Assembly: GCA_947499725.1 (NCBI GenBank)
Contig: CANMPK010000002.1
Span: 434,001 to 498,000 of the forward strand
Reading direction: 5' to 3'
From: an uncultured Paracoccaceae bacterium
Lineage (GTDB): Bacteria > Pseudomonadota > Alphaproteobacteria > Rhodobacterales > Rhodobacteraceae
Length of the DNA: 64,000 bases
Shown one piece after another: positions 58,940-64,000 of this stretch; position 1 is the first letter of the stretch, and the number at the start of each line of letters is the position of its first letter. Made by a program: the position numbers and the translations under genes. The notes beneath the pieces were generated by a model that saw only the letters and a list, made by a program, of their open reading frames with translations, did not search any database and was not told where the DNA came from.

Positions 58940-61900
58940 TTGCGGTTTTCCAAAATCAGATTGACGGGCTTTAAAAGTTTTGTTGACCCGACCGACCTGA
59001 TCATTGCGGACGGTTTGACCGGTGTTGTCGGTCCGAATGGCTGTGGGAAATCCAATCTTCTGGAAGCTTTGCGCTGGGTAATGGGCGAGAATCGCCCGAC
59101 AGCGATGCGCGGCGGTGGCATGGAGGATGTGATCTTTGCCGGTGCGGCGACTCGTCCGGCGCGGCATTTTGCCGAGGTTGCTTTGCAGATCGACAACTCG
59201 GATCGCTTGGCGCCAGCGGGTTTTAACGAAGACGACAATCTAGAGATCACACGCCGTATCACACGCGATGTGGGTAGTGCCTATAAGGTGAACACCAAAG
59301 ACGTGCGGGCGCGAGATGTGCAGATGCTGTTCGCAGATGCCTCGACCGGTGCGCATTCGCCGGCGCTGGTGCGTCAGGGACAGATTGCGGAGTTGATCAA
59401 TTCCAAGCCCAAAGCGCGTCGCCGGATTTTGGAAGAGGCCGCAGGTATCTCGGGCCTGTATCAGCGCCGTCACGAGGCCGAGCTGAAGCTGAAGAACGCC
59501 GAGGCGAACCTGACCCGTGTGGATGATGTGGTGGAGCAATTGGCGAGCCAATTGGCCTCGCTTGCGCGGCAGGCACGTCAGGCTGCGAGGTATAAGGCCA
59601 TCGGCGCGGAGCTGCGCCAGTCTGAGGGCATGTTGCTGTATCGCCGCTGGAAAGAGGCGGAAGAGGCGCGGGCCAAGGCTGAGGATGCGCTCAAAGACAC
59701 CACGATGAGCGCGGGTCAAGCGGAGAGCGCGGCGCGTGACGCGGCGAAGACGCGTCAGGAATTGGATGCGCAATTGCCGCCGATGCGGGAAGAAGAGGCC
59801 GTGGCAGCGGCGATCCTGCAGCGCTTGCAGGTGCAGCGCGACAGTTTGAAAGATCAGGAAGATCACGCGCGTCAGATCATTTTGACGCTGACCAATCGTA
59901 TTGAACAGCTTGCCCGCGATATTGAACGCGAAGGCGGGCTGAACCGTGATGCGGGCGAGACGATTGAGCAGCTGGAATGGGAGCAGCGCGAGCTTGCGAA
60001 AGCCTCTGAGGGGCAGGATGAGCGTTTGGAAGAGGCTGAGGATTCAGCGCGAGAAGCGGCGAGCCTGTTGCAGGAACGTGAAAGCGATCTGTCTGAGTTG
60101 ACCGAAGATGTGGCGCGTTTGGCGGCGCGGCATCAGTCAGCGCAGCGTTTGCTGACTGACACCCAGCGCCAGTTTGAGAAAAGCGAAGAAGCGGCTGAGA
60201 CCGCACGGGCGGCGGTGGAAGAGAGCCAGACGGCGCTCGAGCGCTCTGAGAGCGAATTTGAATTGGCCCAAGAGGCTGAGGAAGAAGCGATTGAGCGAGC
60301 CTCGATGGCGGAAGAGGCTTTGGCTGAGGCTGAAGAAGAGCGCAGCGAGACGCAGGCGCGGGAAGCGGATGCACGGGCGGAACGGTCTGAAGCTGAGGGC
60401 GAGCTGAATGCCCTGCGTGCTGAGGTCACAGCTTTGGCTAAGCTGCTGGAACGTGACACGGCTGAAGGTGGCCAGATTTTGGATCGCTTGCAGGTGCAAC
60501 AGGGCTTTGAAAAGGCTTTGGGCGCGGCGATGGCGGATGATCTGCGTGCGCCAGAGGTGGACGAAGATGGTCCGTCTGGCTGGCATGTTCTGCCGCCATA
60601 TGATGAGACGCAGGCTTTGCCTGAGGGCGTGACCTCGTTGGTGCAGCACGTGTCTGTGCCTGAGGTTCTGGAACGCCGCATGAGCCAGATTGGCTTGGTG
60701 GCGACCGAAGATGCCTTGGAAATTCAGCCGCTGCTGAAGCCGGGGCAACGTTTGGTGTCGCTTGAGGGCGATTTGTGGCGTTGGGATGGGTATCGCGCTT
60801 GGGCTGAGGATGCGCCAAGCGCGGCGGCCTTGCGTTTGCAGCAGCTCAACCGTTTAGAAGAGTTAAAGCAGGAAATGGCGCGGGCGACGGCGCGGGCGGA
60901 TGGCGCGGTTGGCGCGCATGAGACTTTGCAGTCGCGTTTGGTGGCTTTGGCTGAGGCCGATAAGCAAGCGCGCGAGGCCCGCAAGGATGCGGATCGTGCG
61001 GTGGCTGATGCGGCGCGTGCCCTGAGCCGCGCTGAGGCGGATCGCAACTTGGCGGCAGGCAAGCTGGAATCCATGGGCATCGCTGTGCGCCGCCACGAAG
61101 AAGAGGCGATGGAAGCACGCTCGCGTCAGCAAGAGGCTGAGCGTGCGATGAGCGATCTGGGTGATCTGGATGCGGCGCGGGCCAAAGTTGAAGACATTAA
61201 GATGACCGTCGAGGCGGCGCGGATCACCATGATGGCGAAACGCTCTGCCTTTGATGAGGTGCGTCGCGAGGGCGAAGCGCGGCTTGGGCGCTCGCAGCAG
61301 GTGAAGAAAGAGATTTCCGGCTGGCGTCACCGTTTGGAGACCGCTGAAAAGCGCAGTGGCGAATTGGTGGAGCGTAAGGCGCGCACCGAAGAAGAGCTGG
61401 TTGAAGCGCAGTTGGGGCCAGAAGAGATCGCGGAGAAGCGCGAAGATCTGACCGTTGCGATTGAGGATGCAGAGGAGCGTCGTCGCAAGGCGGCGGATGT
61501 TCTGGCGGAAGCGGAAACCGCGATGCGTGCAGCCGAGCAAGCAGAGCGGGATGCGGAGCGTCAGGCCTCGGAAGCGCGGGAAGGTCGTGCACGGGCAGAG
61601 GCTTTGGCGGATGCGGCGCGCGAAACCGCGACGACGGCGGCTGAACGCATTCAGGATGAGATGGAGCAGACGCCAGAGACCTTGCTGGAAAGTCTGGATG
61701 TACTGCCGGAAGATATGCCGAACAGTCAGACGATCGAAGCGGATGTGAACCGTTTGAAACGTCAGCGGGATTCTTTGGGTGCGGTGAACCTGCGCGCCGA
61801 GGAAGATGCGCGTGAGGTGCAGGAAGAGCATGGCACCTTGGTGACTGAAAAGCAGGATCTGGAAGAAGCGATCCGCACGTTGCGCTCTGGCATTGCGAGT

Positions 61901-62395
61901 TTGAACAGCGAGGGGCGCGAGCGTCTGTTGACCGCGTTTGAGCAGGTGAACAGCAACTTTACCATGCTGTTTAAGCACCTGTTTGGGGGCGGTGAGGCGA
62001 ATTTGGTTCTGGTCGAAAGCGATGACCCGCTTGAGGCTGGTTTGGAGATCATGTGCCAGCCGCCTGGTAAGAAGCTGTCGACGCTTTCTCTGTTGTCTGG
62101 TGGGGAGCAAACCCTAACCGCAATGGCGCTGATCTTTGCGGTGTTCTTGGCGAACCCTGCACCGATCTGTGTTCTGGACGAGGTGGACGCGCCGCTGGAT
62201 GATGCGAACGTGACGCGTTTCTGTGATCTGCTGGATGAGATGTGCCGCCAGACGGAAACCCGTTTCTTGATCATCACGCACCACGCGGTGACCATGGCGC
62301 GGATGGATCGCTTGTTTGGGGTGACCATGCAGGAGCAGGGCGTGAGCCAGCTTGTGTCCGTTGATCTGAAAGCTGCTGAGACGCTAGTGGCGTAA
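58940..62395 (+). CDS. smc: Chromosome segregation protein SMC
   Basis: A 1151-residue condensin-type ATPase that extrudes and organises the chromosome. The Walker A GPNGCGKSN is at residues 31-39; the coiled-coil arms run about 165-500 and 670-990 around a hinge (about 510-650); the signature SLLSGGEQTLTAMALIFA (near 1050) and the Walker B ICVLDEVDAPLDD (near 1077) complete the head. Length is normal. It begins with TTG, eight bases after GGGA. Confidence 0.96.
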   Translation: MRFSKIRLTGFKSFVDPTDLIIADGLTGVVGPNGCGKSNLLEALRWVMGENRPTAMRGGGMEDVIFAGAATRPARHFAEVALQIDNSDRLAPAGFNEDDNLEITRRITRDVGSAYKVNTKDVRARDVQMLFADASTGAHSPALVRQGQIAELINSKPKARRRILEEAAGISGLYQRRHEAELKLKNAEANLTRVDDVVEQLASQLASLARQARQAARYKAIGAELRQSEGMLLYRRWKEAEEARAKAEDALKDTTMSAGQAESAARDAAKTRQELDAQLPPMREEEAVAAAILQRLQVQRDSLKDQEDHARQIILTLTNRIEQLARDIEREGGLNRDAGETIEQLEWEQRELAKASEGQDERLEEAEDSAREAASLLQERESDLSELTEDVARLAARHQSAQRLLTDTQRQFEKSEEAAETARAAVEESQTALERSESEFELAQEAEEEAIERASMAEEALAEAEEERSETQAREADARAERSEAEGELNALRAEVTALAKLLERDTAEGGQILDRLQVQQGFEKALGAAMADDLRAPEVDEDGPSGWHVLPPYDETQALPEGVTSLVQHVSVPEVLERRMSQIGLVATEDALEIQPLLKPGQRLVSLEGDLWRWDGYRAWAEDAPSAAALRLQQLNRLEELKQEMARATARADGAVGAHETLQSRLVALAEADKQAREARKDADRAVADAARALSRAEADRNLAAGKLESMGIAVRRHEEEAMEARSRQQEAERAMSDLGDLDAARAKVEDIKMTVEAARITMMAKRSAFDEVRREGEARLGRSQQVKKEISGWRHRLETAEKRSGELVERKARTEEELVEAQLGPEEIAEKREDLTVAIEDAEERRRKAADVLAEAETAMRAAEQAERDAERQASEAREGRARAEALADAARETATTAAERIQDEMEQTPETLLESLDVLPEDMPNSQTIEADVNRLKRQRDSLGAVNLRAEEDAREVQEEHGTLVTEKQDLEEAIRTLRSGIASLNSEGRERLLTAFEQVNSNFTMLFKHLFGGGEANLVLVESDDPLEAGLEIMCQPPGKKLSTLSLLSGGEQTLTAMALIFAVFLANPAPICVLDEVDAPLDDANVTRFCDLLDEMCRQTETRFLIITHHAVTMARMDRLFGVTMQEQGVSQLVSVDLKAAETLVA

Positions 62396-62440
62396 GGCAC
62401 GTGTTGTCACAGGCCAGACGGCCTGCGACAGTCCTTTTAA

Positions 62441-63610
62441 TCAGAGCTTTGAAAGCAGCGATGGTGTCGGCCATGCATCCGCTGGCAGACCGAGACGTTT
62501 TTGTTCTGCTTGCACTGCGTTGCGTGTTTTTGCGCCGAGGATGCCATCGACCTTGCCCACGTCATAGCCGCGCGCTTGCAGCCTTTGTTGCAGTTGCTTC
62601 ATTTGGTTGCCGCTGAGGCCCTGATCTGGGTTGCCTTGGTTATAGGGCGCGGCGCCTTCTAAGCGGGTGGCGAAATAGGCGGCGGTGGTCACGTAGATGA
62701 AGCTTTGGTTCCATTCAAAGTAGACTTTGAAATTCGGGTAGGCCAAGAAGGCTGGCCCTTTGCGGCCTTGCGGCAGGATCAAGGAGGCTGGCAGGTTGGT
62801 CAGGTTGCCTTGGCGCGGTTGCACGCCCAATTTGGCCCAATCACTTGCGCTTTTGGTGGTTTCAAGGCCGGTTTGCGACCAATCTAGATTGGAGGGAACG
62901 TTGACTTCTTGCAGCCAAGGTTGGCCCTTTTGCCAGCCCAGATGCTGCAGCATTTTGCCGCCGGACATCAGCGCATCTACGGCAGAGGTTTTCAGGCTGA
63001 CTTTGCCGTCGCCATCGCCGTCTACGCCGTTTTCGATGATGTCTGCAGGCAGCATTTGCACCATGCCGATTTCCCCTGCCCACGCGCCTGTTGTGCGTGT
63101 TGGAGAGAAGTCGCCGGTTTCATAAAGCTTGAGTGCCGCAAAAACTTGCGGGCGGAACAGCTCTGGGCGGCGGCAGTCATGCGCCAGTGTGACCAAGGAA
63201 TTCAGCGTGTTGAAATCGCCTTGGAAGCCGCCGAAGTCTGTTTCGAAGGCCCAGAAGGCCAGTAGCACGCCGCGCGATACGCCGTAGTTGCGCTCGATTG
63301 CATCAAAGACGCTGTCATATTGCTGGCCTTTGGTTTTGCCGCCGTTCAGGCGGTGGCTGCTGATCAGGCGTTGCGAGAATTCGAGGAAGGGTTTTTGGAA
63401 CACGCCCTGCGCGCGATCGGCTTTTAGGGTGGCTGGATCTTGCGCGACGCTGGCAAAGAATTTGTTCACCGTGTTTTGGCTGTGCCCCATCGAAACCGCT
63501 TCGGATTTTAGACCGTTTATAAAGCCGGAAAACGAGCCGCCGCAGGGGGTGTTGGCCAAAGCGGTGGACGCCGACAAGCAAAGGCCAGCAAGTGTTAGGG
63601 CAAAGCGCAT
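62441..63610 (-). CDS. Lytic murein transglycosylase with peptidoglycan-binding domain
   Basis: A 389-residue MltB-type enzyme that cleaves peptidoglycan between MurNAc and GlcNAc. A signal peptide (ALA/NTP, residue 19) leads to the SLT_2 domain with the catalytic Glu123 in LLAFWAFETDFGGFQG and the GEIGMVQMLP segment, then a C-terminal peptidoglycan-binding domain (QLQQRLQARGYDVGKVDGILGAKT). I use ATG 63610, six bases after AGAGG; the frame is open upstream. Confidence 0.93.
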   Translation of the reverse strand: MRFALTLAGLCLSASTALANTPCGGSFSGFINGLKSEAVSMGHSQNTVNKFFASVAQDPATLKADRAQGVFQKPFLEFSQRLISSHRLNGGKTKGQQYDSVFDAIERNYGVSRGVLLAFWAFETDFGGFQGDFNTLNSLVTLAHDCRRPELFRPQVFAALKLYETGDFSPTRTTGAWAGEIGMVQMLPADIIENGVDGDGDGKVSLKTSAVDALMSGGKMLQHLGWQKGQPWLQEVNVPSNLDWSQTGLETTKSASDWAKLGVQPRQGNLTNLPASLILPQGRKGPAFLAYPNFKVYFEWNQSFIYVTTAAYFATRLEGAAPYNQGNPDQGLSGNQMKQLQQRLQARGYDVGKVDGILGAKTRNAVQAEQKRLGLPADAWPTPSLLSKL

Positions 63611-63667
63611 AGTGAACCTCTTTAGAACAGTTGCGCGCACCCTATCAAAGCTGTGGAAGATCGCACA

Positions 63668-64000
63668 TCAGAAAATTGCGAGCAGGCCCGTTATGGCAAG
63701 GGTCAGCGCCCATGCTTTCCAAAGGGCTTGGGTGCTGGCGTCGATGTCATTGGGGCCGATGGATTTGCGGCCGTCTTCATTCACAAAGGGGAAGTCTTCC
63801 ATTTGGCCGTCGTAAGAGCGTGGCCCGCTAAGGGCGACGTCGATGGCTTGGGCCATGGCGGCTTCGGGCCAGCCTGCGTTTGGAGAGCGGTGCAATTGCG
63901 CGTCTTCGTGGATCATGTGCCAGCGGTCTAGGATCAGGTGGGTGGCCGCGATCAGGGCGGCTGTGAGGCGGGCTGGTATCCAGTTGAGCAGGTCGTCCAA
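63668..64000 (-). CDS. cbiB: Adenosylcobinamide-phosphate synthase CbiB/CobD, 3' end
   Basis: The last 111 codons of a membrane protein that links aminopropanol to adenosylcobyric acid in cobalamin synthesis. LDDLLNWIPARLTAAL is a conserved CbiB segment, and HRSPNAGWPEAAMAQAIDVALSGPRSYDG is its hallmark near the C-terminus. The 5' part lies beyond base 64000, so the start is not in this window. Together with bluB it indicates de novo B12 synthesis. Confidence 0.93.
   Translation of the reverse strand: MDDLLNWIPARLTAALIAATHLILDRWHMIHEDAQLHRSPNAGWPEAAMAQAIDVALSGPRSYDGQMEDFPFVNEDGRKSIGPNDIDASTQALWKAWALTLAITGLLAIF

Noticed and set aside
1-64000. tRNA genes, rRNA, CRISPR arrays, insertion sequences, prophage
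   Set aside because: I looked for cloverleaf-type arms, regularly spaced repeats, transposase motifs and phage structural genes and found none.

Overview
The window looks like chromosome from a marine alphaproteobacterium of the Rhodobacteraceae (Roseobacter group). Reasons: moderately high GC; many TRAP-type solute transporters; an alphaproteobacterial F0 gene order (I-a-c-b'-b); a MipZ division-site ATPase; a DUF2794 protein; and the ffh / chorismate mutase / rpsP / rimM / trmD / rplS / rpmE ribosome-maturation block. I saw no tRNA, rRNA, CRISPR array, prophage or transposase. Genes are tightly packed, often with 1-4 bp stop/start overlaps, and all look intact. These identifications come from reading the translations and have not been checked against any database.

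Layout. 1-10.1 kb is an uptake region: a GntR/FCD regulator, a DctPQM TRAP transporter, a GlcG/HbpS-like protein, a cupin on the opposite strand, an unassigned 451-residue permease, then a TAXI-type TRAP transporter with fused permease and a second cupin. 10.1-12 kb has two uncharacterised proteins and a lipoprotein. 12.1-16.8 kb holds a CPBP protease, accD-folC, a candidate small RNA and zapE. 16.9-25.4 kb is mixed accessory and housekeeping: an MFS transporter, HAD phosphatase, LysR with a divergent secreted NTF2-like protein, a YaiI-like protein with sthA, an AEC transporter, a TetR regulator, a cytochrome c' and DUF2794. 25.5-29.7 kb has a MATE transporter, an Hpt-like protein, an M17 aminopeptidase and an NlpC/P60 protein. 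29.9-35.6 kb carries asd, a glycosyltransferase, mipZ, rluE, metC and an SGNH lipoprotein. 35.9-46.1 kb is the ribosome/SRP block, with extra genes placed inside it: a small MerR-controlled module, a VOC protein, GNATs, bluB and an AhpD-like protein. 46.5-52.5 kb holds a hybrid-less sensor kinase, azoR with a LysR partner, an ornithine-cyclodeaminase-like enzyme, ArsR and an EamA transporter. 52.7-55.3 kb is the ATP synthase F0 operon. 55.4-64 kb has a GntR/aminotransferase divergon, smc, a lytic transglycosylase and the 3' end of cbiB.

The most interesting non-coding signals are these. (i) A 100-bp element occurs twice in inverted orientation, at 29733-29832 and 36779-36878, about 80% identical without gaps, with three nested inverted repeats conserved in both copies. 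(ii) A TCGATA-type motif is shared by the GntR/dctP divergon and the TAXI transporter promoter, which suggests one regulator for both uptake systems. (iii) A MerR-style promoter with a 19-bp spacer and a dyad sits upstream of a two-gene NTF2-like/merR operon. (iv) A promoter-to-terminator unit with no ORF at 15544-15704 looks like a small RNA. (v) A family of short hairpins with a TACGGT tail occurs four times, twice inside or just after the ATP synthase operon. (vi) Three full TTAA-N7-TTAA CtrA-like boxes occur, one of them in front of the orphan sensor kinase.
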